Source: Blastomyces gilchristii SLH14081
Taxonomy: Eukaryota; Ascomycota; Eurotiomycetes; Onygenales; Ajellomycetaceae
Direction: 5' to 3'
Length of the DNA stretch: 64,000 nt
Assembly: GCF_000003855.2 (NCBI RefSeq)
Contig: NW_003101676.1
Location: forward strand, 2,366,796 to 2,430,795
Shown: piece after piece, positions 1 to 12,090 of the stretch
How positions within the stretch are numbered: position 1 is the stretch's first letter
Layout: each line of letters opens with the position of its first letter
Program-made: the position numbers and the translations under genes
The notes under the pieces: model-generated
The model's input: only the letters and a program-made list of their open reading frames with translations
The model's database searches: none
Told to the model about the DNA's origin: nothing

Positions 1-2733
1 TTCTTTCAACATTGATATTCACAATTATTAATATATTTTTAATGATATCATCTGATAATATAATTTAATAACACTCTCTTTTATAATATTAATATATTTC
101 AAGAAATATGACAGAGATTAATCAAGATTGTTTATTTACTTTTATACATCAATGATATTCAATCTGAGTTAGTATTAAAATTATAACTAAGCTAAGAAAC
201 AAGATTATTTTCTCTTATATTAATTCTTCTTACACACATCAGTGATCAGTTATTGAAAATAAATTATTATCTTTCTTAAATTATTATCATATCTTCTGAA
301 TTCACTTCTTTCACTTCTTTTACTTCTATTAAAGATTTACAAACTCTTCAAGAAATCACTGTGAATCACAAAGTCTATATTATTTACAATTTAACACAGA
401 ATGCTCTCTTTCAATTATAATGAATAATTACTTCATTCTTCACATCTAATTTCAGGTTACAAAATTTATGAAAAACTCAACATAAATACTGAGATGAACT
501 ATGAAATAATTATCAACAGATTGTATTACAGATTACTGAAGAGTCATCTCTCTACTATAATTACTATAACTTCATTCAGAAACATTCATTATAAACTGAT
601 TATTACTCTGAAGAAATTTCCTGACATCTGAAGTCATAAGAATACAGATAATAAAAGAAAAATAATCAGAAAATTATTACTAAGCTGATAAGTTACTCTA
701 TTAGATAATAATTTTTAATAACACTAACTTTCTAATTTGAAGAAAATTATGTGAAAATAATCATATATCAGTACTCTGATTTCACAACTCTTATCTAATA
801 ACTTCTGTAAATAATTACTTTACATGTATATATCTCTGAATCTTTCTCTTTATTCAATTGAAAACTCTGAATTCTGAACACTTCTTTAAATACTTAATTT
901 AAATCTTTATATTTCACATTGATTCTGTCTTCAGTTCAATCTTGAGATACACTATAAAGTCAATATATAATATCTAGAATCAGAGTTGAAGAATTATCAA
1001 AGAGTGTCTCTTACAGTGAATGTATAAACTAGTATAAACAATCTTACATTTATAAGAGTTATATGTTATTATATTGATAAGAACTGAACTTATTAAGAGA
1101 TATTAATTGAATTTGAATCATTGATCAGTAGTCATACTGAGAATTATATAACAGAGATATTAATAACTATGATTAAAAATGACTATTGAGATATTAGTCT
1201 CAGTCTTCTTATAATTACAACTGATAATGCTGCAAATAACTACACTATAATAAAGAGCTTAAAGTAAAAATTACTTTGTATTTCTAAAATAATAAACAAG
1301 ATCATATTCTCTGCATTGCTCATGTGATTTAACTTATAATATAAACACTGATAAAGAATCTTAACATCAAGATGAAGAATAATAAGATGACTGATTCTTG
1401 AGATGAGAATGAGATAGAAGTGATTACTCAAGTAACTTTTACATTTACTTTGCAAAAGATAATGTTTTTTAACAACACTTTTTAATATTACTTTTTAATA
1501 ACACTTTTTAGTAACACTACTGTTAATTTTGAATAGATTGACTAATAATTTAAATATCACAGATTTAAAACATTGTTAATGTGATTTGTATCTTCTCTAT
1601 ACAATAATAATAATTTCATAATATTCAATAAATAAATAAATTAGTCATATCACTGAATATGATATAGAATATTAGAATATAATGAAGTTTAATATATAAG
1701 ATAACTGTTCAGACTCTTCAATTATATCAGATAATTGATTATTAAGTGCAACACTCTGATTAGAAAAAGATTCAGATATTAAAACTTTCTAATATAAAGT
1801 GAACTCAGTTGAAATATGTGATTAATTTACTGTTTCAGTTTTATAAAATAATAAAGACAGTCTCAATCACTTATACATCAATACTGCAGTTAGTCTGATG
1901 AATATATAACAGTTTATTTACTCATCTTAAGAAGTAATTGAATCACTTAAAAAGAAATTCAGTCTGAAATAATACTATAGTATAGACTATTATTACTGTA
2001 AGAAATAAACTGATATATTACTACAGCAAAACTGAACAATCTTTTACAGAGTACTATACTGTAGCAGCTCTACTAGATCTCTTTCATTGAGTTAACATCT
2101 ACACTTCTGAAGATTGAACATAGAAGAAATGAGACTCATATATTAAATTAGTCTGAGACTACTACAATGTCAACTATCAGAGATTTGAACAAGCAGATAT
2201 TTAAGATGTGAAGACAGTGAAATACAATTCTCTAATAAGTAATAATCTTTAGTAACACTTCATATTATATAGAATTATAATACTAACTTTGAAACAGAAC
2301 TTACATACATTGATTACAACTGAAAATCAGGTAAAACTACATACTTATAAAACTGAATTTAATCACTATCTTTAAGATAATCTGATAAATTTATACACTA
2401 AATCAATTCTAGAGTTATGAAAAATTATTGATAGTATATATTCAACTGTTATACTGATAATATATGATATTCTGATAATTTTATTGACAGAAATAAGAAT
2501 GAAGTGAAAGTTCAACTCAAGTCAAGATATTTATTACTATTATCAGAGACAATTATAAGAAGAAACAATTAAAAAACTCATGATTATAAAATATGAAATT
2601 ATCAGATAGTTTAATATCTCTGATCACAGTATATCAGAGAAGTGTAGTTTTCATGAGAAAGTGAAGAATAAACTTGCATAAGAATGTATTTAGTTATTTC
2701 ATGAGTATTATCAATAATTGTTATCAAATTCTG

Positions 2734-3104
2734 CCCCGGTGGCCGAATGGTTAATGCGGCCACCCGGTAGCGCCTTGGTGTGGGAAACCAGGGCGTGTGA
2801 GTTCGAAACCCGCAGGAGATACATTAAATCCGGAACCTAAGCACCTCAGGTTTCTAATAAATACAGAGGTGTACAAATCACTTCAATAAAATTACTCTAT
2901 GTTCCTGGGCTGGGAAGTTATTATCGCATGTATTTAATTGTCACTTCTTTGTATTTCCTATGTTCTTGTTATCTTGGCGTGGTCTCAACACCTGTATTTC
3001 CTCCTGTATAATCAACACTTGACCTGTATTTAACATCACGCAAGGACTCATCATAAGCTCCGCTTGCATATGAGTATAATGGAAGAATAATAATAATAAT
3101 AATA
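2734..3104 (+). mobile_element. tRNA-derived SINE with perfect 14-bp TSD
   Basis: A 371-bp GC-normal insert sits inside the AT-rich hAT copy 1. Its head is tRNA-like, with internal Pol III boxes (A about 2740-2750, B about 2800-2810). The body has no ORF and the 3' end is a run of AAT repeats. It is flanked by a perfect direct repeat, GTTATCAAATTCTG, at 2720-2733 and 3105-3118. The other hAT copy has this site once, uninterrupted, at 8191-8204 on the opposite strand, so the empty site is visible. The last ~30 bases resemble the 3' end of the LINEs in this window, so the LINE machinery probably mobilised it. It lacks the mutations around it, so it is young or escaped RIP. Confidence 0.9.
2740..2810 (+). 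promoter_or_regulatory. Internal Pol III promoter (A and B boxes) of the SINE
   Basis: TGGCCGAATGG at 2740-2750 fits an A box and AGTTCGAAACC at 2800-2810 fits a B box, about 50 bases apart. The head resembles a long-variable-arm (Ser/Leu type) tRNA but is not a clean cloverleaf and runs straight into the SINE body, so it is read as a SINE promoter and not a tRNA gene. Confidence 0.7.
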
Positions 3105-3407
3105 GTTATCAAATTCTGATTATATAAGTAATCACTGAATAAATTAAATGAGACTGATTTTGATCTTCAGTCTCAGTCTCATTCTGATTTTGAAAGAATG
3201 ATTATCTTTCATAGTTTATTCTGAGAAATTACTCTCATTTCACTGTTCTTGAATTAAATCTGATTATTTTTCATATCATTTCTCTCAGAAATGATTTATT
3301 TTCAGATTTTTTTAAGACTTGATTCTGATGAGACTCATATCAAGAAATGTATGAGATCAGATTAAATGAGATTAAATGTGAAATTCATGATCTCACCAGC
3401 CAGTCTA

Positions 3408-5335
3408 GTACAGAGCCTCTCATTCAAGAATAGCAGAGATCTTCTCAGAATTTATTCAGATTCTCTTATCAGCTTCTATGATAAAATCTAAGTATTTAGT
3501 ACTCTTAACTTTGAAATCACACTTGTTAATATTAATTGATAGTTTCACTTCTTGTAGTTATTGTAATACTCTTTACACATGCTCTTGATATTTCTTTCTG
3601 AATTCATTGATAAAGATGAGAATGTCATCTAGATAAGTAGATGTAAATTCATTAAGAAAGTCTTAGAGTGCTCAGTTAATATTAGACTGATCACTGAGAT
3701 TATGAATTTCATATTTGATCTCATTTAGTCTAGTCTTATACATTTCTTAGCGTGAATCTCACTGAGACTAATCATTAAATAAACATGCAAAGTAACTATA
3801 TATCAGATCTCAAAATGAAATCATGACTTGAAAAAAATAAGAAAGTGATCTCATTTGATCTCATTTAGTCTCATTCTTAGTATAAAGTTACTATTTTTAG
3901 ACATTTTAAGGTTTTTTTAGACTATTTTTAATTTTTTAAGAAGTAATGCTTTTTGATAATACTCAAATGAGATTTAAAGTCATTTAAAGCAATAAAAATA
4001 ATTTAAATTGAGAAGTGAAAATCATGATCTCATTTGAAAAATGTGACAAGAGTAGACAGTAAGTCTCACTGAGACAGTATGAGACTACTATCTAATATTA
4101 GAACTGTGTAATGAGATCTGTCGAATTGGTAATGAGACTATCAAAAATTCTGATCCTGGTCTCAGACACGGTCACATAATCAGTCTAGTTAATATACTTC
4201 TGAAATGTACTGAGAGCATTGATCAGTTCAAAGAGTGTGACTACTTATTCAAAGAGATCATATTGTGTTTGAAATGCTGTAAGCTACTTATCTTCTTCAG
4301 TAATGTGAATCTTATAAAACACAGTAATGACATCTAACTTTGTAAATTATTGAGCTTGTTCAATGTGAGCTAGAGTTTTATTGATAAGAGATAAAGAATA
4401 ACAGTCTTTCTTTATTAATCTGTTCAATTCTTGATAATTCACACAGAACTGAAGTTCTTCATCTGATTTCTTTATAAAGAGAATAGAGGCTGTGATGAAA
4501 GAGTTACTAATATATATGAATTCTTTATTCAACAGATCATTGAGTGTCTTTCAAAGAAGAAGTTCATCTCAGAACATATTATAAAGAGAGTCTCATAACA
4601 GTTCAGAGTTCTTATCATTCTTTTTCTCTAACTTGATACTGTGATTCATTTCAGAATCTTGTAAGAAGAGTATATTTATAATATTATCTTATCAGAAGAT
4701 ATCTAGATATTCATGATATTATTGAGAGAGTTTTATACAAGAATCTGTTATTATAATACAGAATAACTTTTCTAGAGTCTTTTTAATATCAGTCAGACTG
4801 ATGAAATAGATTAATATATGATTCTGCTGTCAGTGAACTTGTTAGTGACTCTGTTAATGATTTTAATAATGACTTCTTTTTCAGAGTATTTCATAAGCAT
4901 TGGCAGAGATCTGTGTAAGATTTATAGTCTTGTGAATATTATCTTCATAGATTCTATCATCATTAAAGAATATTAAGCTTCTGTTTTAAGTATTCAGCAA
5001 GATGCCTTGTTCAGATAGTCAGGCAAGTTCTAATATAAGATTATAATCAAGATTATTAACTTCATATACATAGACATCTTTATATTGATGTTCTCACATC
5101 TATGTTTAGTTTCACTATGTAATGAGTACAAACATCTTTCAGATCATCAAATTCTGTAAGAAGTCAGAGTTTTGATAAAGAGATACACTGAAGATTATAA
5201 TATCTTATGACTGAAGATTTTATCATTACATAGTGATATAGACCGCTGTCTATCATGACTTTTATATTATATATATTATCAATCACAGTAGATATAAGAA
5301 TCATATTCATTATTATCTTCTTTTCAAATCATTGT
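3408..5335 (-). pseudogene. B0 pol remnant: protease and reverse transcriptase
   Basis: Read on the minus strand, this holds a protease active-site block MIDSG (about 5242-5256), an RT block with the gypsy pattern of a KEFI start, an ILF.KK segment and CVNYQELN (4347-4532), and a YLDD catalytic box at about 3624-3635. The MITE at 3683-4187 splits the RT between its N-terminal block and YLDD. Stops are mostly TGA. It aligns throughout with B2 33050-34370 in reverse. It is not functional. Confidence 0.8.
3683..4187. mobile_element. 505-bp hAT-type MITE
   Basis: It begins TAGACTGAT and ends ATCAGTCTA, and is flanked by a perfect 8-bp duplication GTTAATAT (3675-3682 and 4188-4195). The first ~100 bases match the left end of the large hAT-like element at 7887, and the last ~45 match its right end near 13660-13701, including a shared CTCAGACAC block. 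The middle is AT-rich with no ORF and no clear match to the large element. It is best read as a non-autonomous derivative moved by the same transposase, inserted in the RT of gypsy B0. Confidence 0.85.
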
Positions 5336-5831
5336 TGTAAGAGGCCTACGCCGAATAGATCGGTATTATATTGATAGGTCTTATTTAACAAAGATAAAAA
5401 CATTAAAGAAGGAAAGAAAGAGAAAGTGCAAGAATCAGTGATCAAGGTGGATATTTATACATGTATGTGGTGGTGTACACGGTGGAGCTTCGGGGTGGAA
5501 GAATATACACGCGTTCATAGCAGCTGAGGATCAGTGATTGAGAATGGCTGAGAATTGGAGTGTACACATTCATGGCGGCTGAAGATCAGCAATTGAGAAT
5601 GACTGTGAATTGGAGCATACATGTTTGAGAATGGAGCAGTTGGAATCTGTGAAGTGTAACAGAATAGTCTATATGATTGATTGGGTGCAGCCCGCCACAT
5701 TAGGATTGGTGATCGGGAATGGCTGAGAATCGGAGCGTATGTGTTCGAGAGTGGATCGAGAGTGGAACGGAAGAATCTATGGAGTGTAATGGAATAGTCT
5801 ATATGATTGATCGGGCGCAGCCCGCCACATT
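5336..5831 (-). repeat. B1 3' LTR with internal duplication
   Basis: On the plus strand it runs TGTAAGAGG...CCGCCACA. B2 and B0 LTRs are 309-313 bp; this one is 496 bp because a ~130-bp unit ending in GCCCGCCACATTA is present twice (about 5571-5700 and 5701-5833, the second copy ending just outside the LTR). The split 5' LTR carries the same doubling. The adjoining C-rich run is the polypurine tract on the coding strand. The second unit still holds several CpG sites. Confidence 0.8.
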
Positions 5832-6258
5832 AGCCCCCCCCTTCCAGAAGCAGTTCCCATCGGTCAAGGGCCGCTGTTTCGGATAACGCGGAACTCGGAG
5901 TCCAGGTCGGTTGATCGTAGCCGACCCATTTCACGAGATATTGCCGGCCGCGGCCGCGGGGTCTCTCATCGAGGATATCCTCAATCTCCCACTCAAGCTC
6001 ATTATCTTCTCCTATGATGCCTGGTGGCTGCCAGTCAGAAGTCAGCTGAGAAGGGAACGGATCGGTGGCGGCGCGGCGGAGCAAGCTTGTGTGGTTCATA
6101 TGTTCTTGTTTTGCAGTCGCCATGGAGGCCTCTGCCCAGTCGCGGGCGTCTCGGAGCTTCGTTACTATATTATCAGCGATTTGGATCGGAACCTGTTGAA
6201 ACGGCATCTCGACCGTTGATAGCGACCTCTGTGTGTAGGAGGAGGTCATGCCAATCAT
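5830..6258 (-). pseudogene. B1 integrase C-terminus plus chromodomain, open frame
   Basis: A 142-residue open stretch with little mutation. The C-terminal half has a chromodomain: IEDILDER, a charged RGRGRQ turn, then YLVKWVGYDQPTWTP and a following helix. In chromoviruses this domain follows integrase and guides insertion to marked chromatin. Upstream it keeps only scraps of the integrase tail, joined across deletions relative to B2. The stop (TAA) comes right after the polypurine run and directly abuts the LTR. No complete integrase can be made. Confidence 0.75.
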
Positions 6259-7569
6259 CTTGTGGGTGGTTGCAGTTTCGGACGAAGCGTCTGATGCTGT
6301 TTGATATCTCAGGCCAATAGAACTCTCGGGAGATCATTCTATACAGTTGTTCACAGCCTGGATGACCAGTCATACACGAATCATGCATCTCTTGCATTAT
6401 CTGAGTGTGTAAGAGTTTGGAGTGAGGGACTCAGTGTCATTCACAGAATCATAGGGTGTTATTGTCATCAATTGAACATTCTGAGATATCAGTTCTTATA
6501 CATAGTTCTGGGGGGAATCAGGGTGCTTCTTGACATACTGCTTCAGTGAGGGTCTGGAGAAGTTCATCAGCCTGGGCTGCTGTATGCCACAGTTCATTCA
6601 GTGTAGAAGAAGTGAAGATATCAATGACAGTTCTAATCAGAGAAGTATGTATAGTGCTGTGAGCTGTTCCATCTTGATCAACTAGTATCTTCAGATTCAA
6701 GAGCTGGTGCTCTCAGTTCATCCAGCAAGTATCTGTTACATCAGATGGCATATTCTGCTCTTGTCATGAGAGGGCATCTGCCATCGAGTTCTGGCTGCCA
6801 GAATGATAGTGTATTGTAAAATGAAAGTGGCTTAAGAACTCAGATCATCGCATCTGTCGTTCGGTAAGTTTACAGGTAGTTGTGAAGTATTTGAGGTTTT
6901 TATGATCTGTGACTATCCATTCAAAGAGGCCATAACATGTTCAGAATGCTGTAAGCCATTCATCTCCTTCAGCGATACGAATCTTATGAAACACGGTGAC
7001 AACATCTAGCTTTGTAAATCATTGAGCTCACCCGATCCGTGCTAGGGTTTCATTGATGAGAGGTAAGGGATATCAATCTTTACGTATGAATTCATCCTTC
7101 TTCTCTAACTTGATACTGTGATCCACTCCAGGACCTCGTAAGGGGGGTATGTTTGTAATATTGTCTTGTCAGAAGACATCTAGATATTCATGATATTGTT
7201 GAGAGAGTTTTGTACAAGGATCTGTTGTTGTAACACGGGATAACTTTTCTAGGGCCTTTTTGATATCGGCCAGACTGGTGGAATAGATTGTCACATGGTC
7301 CTGCTGTCGGCGACTTCTTTTTCAGAGCATTTTGTACGTGTTGGCAGAGATCTGTGTCAGGTTCATGGTCTCATGAATGTCATCTTCATGAACTCTATCA
7401 TTGTTAGGGAATATCAAGCTTCTGTTTCAAGTGTTCAACAAGATGCCTTGTTCAGATAGTCAGGCAAGTTCTAACATAAGATTGTAATCAAGATTATCAA
7501 CTTCATATGCATAGGCATCTTCATGTTAATGTCCTCTCACATCTATGGTCAGCTTCATCATGTAATGGG
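6173..7569 (-). pseudogene. B1 pol remnant: integrase zinc region, RNase H, RT, protease tail
   Basis: Minus-strand blocks aligned with B2 include the integrase zinc-finger region (about 6262-6397), RNase H/connection sequence (6500-6900) and RT N-terminal sequence (6940-7100). Relative to B2 at least three large blocks are missing: the DDE core, the RT palm with YLDD, and part of the RT N-terminus. At least two joins sit at short shared sequences of 8-10 bases. TGA stops are scattered. The right end is cut by LINE-G. Confidence 0.75.
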
Positions 7570-10500
7570 AAAATAGATTTCTTGATTGAAATGAAAATAA
7601 TTCTTCAAAGAAAATGCCTTCTCAACTGTACAGACTATGCTCTCTGATTAAAAATCAATTTTCTTCTTTAAATGTTGAAAAAGTTGATCATGAGAAGTTA
7701 TCTCCCTGGAGAGAAAAGCTTGAATCTCTTATAGACTTACAAATAAGTGAACTATCAAAAGAGAAAGAATATAAACAGCATTTGAAGAGAATTTCTACAA
7801 TCAATATAAAAGACTCTATTCTGATTTATTCAGATGGCTCAAAAAATGAGAATTTGAATAGATTAGATGCAGGCATTACTTATACTTAGACTGGCTGGCA
7901 AAATCATGAATTTCACATTTGATCTCATTTGATCTGATCTCATTTGATCTGATCTCATACATTTCTTGGCGTGAGTCCCACCAGGACCAAGCCTTAAAAA
8001 AATCTGAAAATGGACCATTTCTGAGAGAAATGATGAGAAAAATGATCAGATTTAATTCAAGAACAGTGAAATGAGAGTAATTTCTCAGAATAAACTGTGA
8101 AAGATAATCATTCTTTCAAAATCAGAATAAAACTGAGACTGAAGATTAAAATCAGTTCTATTTAATTCATTCAGTAATTACTTATATAATCAGAATTTGA
8201 TAACAATTATTAATAATACTCATGAAATAACTAAATACATTCTTATATAAGTTTATTCTTCACTTTCTCATGAAAACTACACTTCTCTGATATACTGTGA
8301 TCAGAGATATTAAACTGTCTGATAATTTCATATTTTATAATCATGAGTTTCTTGATTATTTCTTCTTGTAATTGTCTCTGATAATAGTGATAAATATCTT
8401 AACTTGAGTTAAACTTTTACTTCATTCTTATCTCTATTAATGAAATTATCAGAATATCATATATTATCAGTATAACAGTTGAATATATACTCTTAACAAT
8501 TTTTCATAACTCTAGAATTGATTTAATATATAAATTCATCAGATTATCTTAAAGATAGCAGTTAAATTCAGTTTTATAAGTATATAGTTTTGTCTGATTT
8601 TCAGTTGTAATCAATGTATATAAGTTCTGTTTCAAAGTTAGTATTATAGTTCTATGAAATATGAAGTATTATCAAAGATTATTACTTATTAGAGAATTGT
8701 ATTTCACTATCTTCATATCTTAAATATTTACTCATTCAAATCTCTGATAGTTGATATTGTAGTAGTCTCAGACTAATTTAATATACAAGTCTCATTTCTT
8801 CTCTGTTCAATCTTGAGAAGTGTAGATATTAACTCAATAGAAGAAATCTAGTAGAGTTGCTACAGTATAGTACTCTGTAAAAGATTGTTCAGTTTTACTG
8901 TAGTAATATATCAGTTTATTTCTTACAGTAATAATAGTCTGTACTATAGTATTATCTCAGACTGAATTTCTTTTTAAGTGATTCAACTGCTTCTCAAGAT
9001 AAGTAAATAAACTATTATATATTTATCAGACTGACTGCAGTATTGATGTATGAGTGATTAAGACTATCTTTATTATCTTATAAAACTGAAACAGTAAATT
9101 AATCATATATTTCAACTGAGTTCATTTCATATCAGAAAGTTTCAATATCTGAATCTTTTCTCAATCAGAGTATTGTACTTAATGATTAATCATCTGACAC
9201 AATCAAAGAGTCTGAATAGTTATCTTATATATTAAACTTCACTGTATTCTAATATTCTGTATTATATTCAGTGATGTGACTGATTTATTTATTTATTAAA
9301 TATCATGAAATTATTATTATTATTTAGAGAAGATACAAATCATATTAGCAATGTTTCAAATCTATGATATTTAAATTATTAGTCAATCTATTCAAAATTA
9401 ACAGTAGTATTATTAAAAAGCATTACTAAAAAGCAATATTAAAAAGTGTTATTAAAAAATATTATCTTTTGTAAAGTAAATGTAAAAGTTACTTGAGTAA
9501 TCACTTTCATCTTATTCTTATCTCAAGAATCAGTTATCTCATTATTCTTCATCTTAATATTAAGATTCTTTATCAGTGTTTATATTACAAGTTAAATCAC
9601 ATGAGTAATACAGAGAATATGACCTTGTTTATCATTTCAGAAATACAAAGTCAATTTTTACTTCAAGCTCTTCATCATAGTGTAGTTATTCACAGCATTA
9701 TCAGTTGTAATTGTAAGAAGACTAAAACTAATATCTTAATAGTTATTTTTAATCACAGTTATTAATATCTCTGTTATATAATTCTCAGTATAACTACTAA
9801 TCAATGATTCAAATTCAATTAATATCTCTTAATAAGTTCAGTTCTCATTAATGTAATAAAATGTAACTCTTATAAATGCAAGATTATTTGTACTAGTTTA
9901 TACATTCACTGTGAGAGACACTCTTCAATAATTCTTTAACTCTGATTCTAGATATTGTATATTAACTTTGTAGTGTGTCTCAAGATTGAACTGAAGACAG
10001 AATCAATGTAAAATATGAAGATTTGAATTAAGTATTTAAAGAAGTGTTCAGAATTCAGAGTTTTCAATTGATCAAAGAGAAAGATTCAGAGATATATATA
10101 TATAAAGTAATTATTCACAGAAGTTATCAGATGAGAGTTATAAAATCAGAGTACTGATATATAATCATTTTCACATGATTTTCTTCAAATTAGAAAGTTA
10201 GTATTATTAAAAATTGTTATCTGATACAGTAACTTATCAGCTCAGTAGTAATTTTCTGATTATTTTTCTTTTATTATCTGTATTCTGATGACTTCAGATG
10301 TTAGAAAATTTCTTCAGAGTTATAATCAGTTTATGATGAATGTTTCTGAATGAAGTTATAGTAATTGTAGTAGAGAGATGACTCTTCAGTAATCTACAAT
10401 ACAATCTGTTAATAATTATTTCATAGTTCATCTCAGTGTTTGTGTTGAGTTTTTCATAAATTTTATAACCTGGAATCAGATATGAAGAATGAAGTGATTA

Positions 10501-10973
10501 TTCATTATAATTGAAAGAGAGTATTCTGTGTTGAATTGTAAATAATATAGACTTTATAATTCACAGTAATTTTTTAAAGAGTCTGTGAATCTTCAATAGA
10601 AGTAAAAGAAGTGAAAGAAGTGAATTCAGAAGATATGATAATAATTTAAGAAAGATAATAATTTATTTTCAATAACTGATCACTGATGTGTGTAAGAAGA
10701 ATTAATATAAGAGAAAATAATCTTGTTTCTTAGCTTAGTTATAATTTTAATACTAACTCAGATTGAATATCATTGATGTATAAAAGTAAATAAACAATCT
10801 TGATTAATCTCTGTCATATTTCTTGAAATATATTAATATTATAAAAGAGAGTGTTATTAAATTATATTATTAGATGATATTATTAAAAATATATTAATAT
10901 TATGAATATCAATGTTGAAAAAATGTTGATACTTATACATTATAGTGATTTGTGAATCATGATAGTTAAATAT

Positions 10974-12090
10974 ATATATATATATATATCATTCCTGACT
11001 TGATTACAACTTGTACAATAATTTTTGAAAACTCAAAATCAATTTTAATTATTAATAATTATGAACTTAAACTTATAACTAACTAATATGAAAAGAAAAA
11101 AATTTACTTCTTCTCTTTCTTATTCTTCTTATCATTCTTCATAATTTACTTCTCATTCTTCTTCTTCTTCTTCTTCTTCTCATCTGAGGTGATAATCATC
11201 TTAAAATCTCTCTTCACTGCCTTCTCAGAGAAGGGTTCTCACTACTCTCTCTCAGCTAAATTAATCTGTGTCTCAAAATCCTGTATTTTCTAATCTGCTG
11301 TCTCGGGTTTCATCTCAGTAATAAGCAGATTGACATGCTCAGAGAGCAGAGCTGTCTTCTCAATATTCTGAATCATGAAGTGCATTTGAGATCTGAACAA
11401 GGTCTCAATTCTCTTCTTCTCTGCCAGCTTCTGCTAATCAATTAGAGAACAGAAGTATTATTAAAAATCATTATCTCTTAATAAATAAAAAACTTATCAG
11501 TTTTAACTTCTTTATCTTCTACTTTAACACTCTCTCAATCTTCTTCTATCACTGCTTATTTGCAGTAATACTCTTCTTCTCTCTCTCTCTCTTTATCTTG
11601 AACTCAAATCATTCTCAGAACTTCTTCTGATCTCATCACTACTGTATGAAACTCTTCACTGTCTTCTTCTTCAATCTTTCACAGATGATGCTATCTGTAT
11701 TATTTCTATACTTAGTTCAGTCTAAATCTATCAGAAGTGTTACTTAAAATCATTATTATTCTACTCTCTTACAGAGTCTCTTCAAGGTATTATAACATGT
11801 CTTATAATCTGTCTTCTCTCACTTGAACATCTTCTTCTTCTCTTTCTTCAATCTGTGACAGTGCTCACGCGCCTTGATGATCTGCAGAATCGCAGAATAT
11901 TTGAAGAGAGATGACATGATTGATTTCAGTGAGTGTTAAAGAAGAGTGAAGACAGAAGAGATAGTTAGAAATGATATAATAATAATAATAATGATGATAA
12001 TAATAATGATGATAATAATAATAATGATAGTAATGATGTTAATAATAATGATGATGATGATAATAATAATGATAATGATGAAAGAAGAAG
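10974..12090. repeat. Simple repeats inside hAT copy 2
   Basis: A TA run lies near 10974-10990, CTT/TTC-rich tracts at 11100-11180 and 11820-11860, and a long imperfect AAT/ATG tract at about 11968-12078. A small patch at about 11875-11910 keeps several CpG sites, unusual in this element. Confidence 0.7.

Larger units (their letters stand above)
1..3407 (-). mobile_element. hAT-like DNA transposon, copy 1 (truncated by window edge)
   Basis: This segment is the reverse complement of 7887-10921, apart from a SINE inserted at 2734-3104. Its right end is CAGTCTA at 3401-3407, the complement of the TAGACTG that opens copy 2. The next 8 bases (GTACAGAG) should be one target-site duplication; its partner lies outside the window. 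The element interrupts the pol region of gypsy B0. It is extremely AT-rich with GG, CC and CG almost absent, and no coding sequence can be read. Assignment to hAT rests on terminal repeats and the 8-bp duplications seen at copy 2 and at the MITE; no transposase was recognised. Confidence 0.75.

Noticed and set aside
2733..2826. tRNA gene (Ser/Leu type)
   Set aside because: A and B boxes are present, but the cloverleaf is imperfect and the segment is the head of a 371-bp insert with target duplications and an AAT tail, so it is a SINE.
5911..6549. Plus-strand ORFs opposite the B1 chromodomain and integrase
   Set aside because: They are shadows of the real minus-strand pol frame, which carries the recognisable domains.
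11950..12090. CRISPR-like or minisatellite array
   Set aside because: It is an imperfect trinucleotide tract with no spacer structure, in a eukaryotic transposon.
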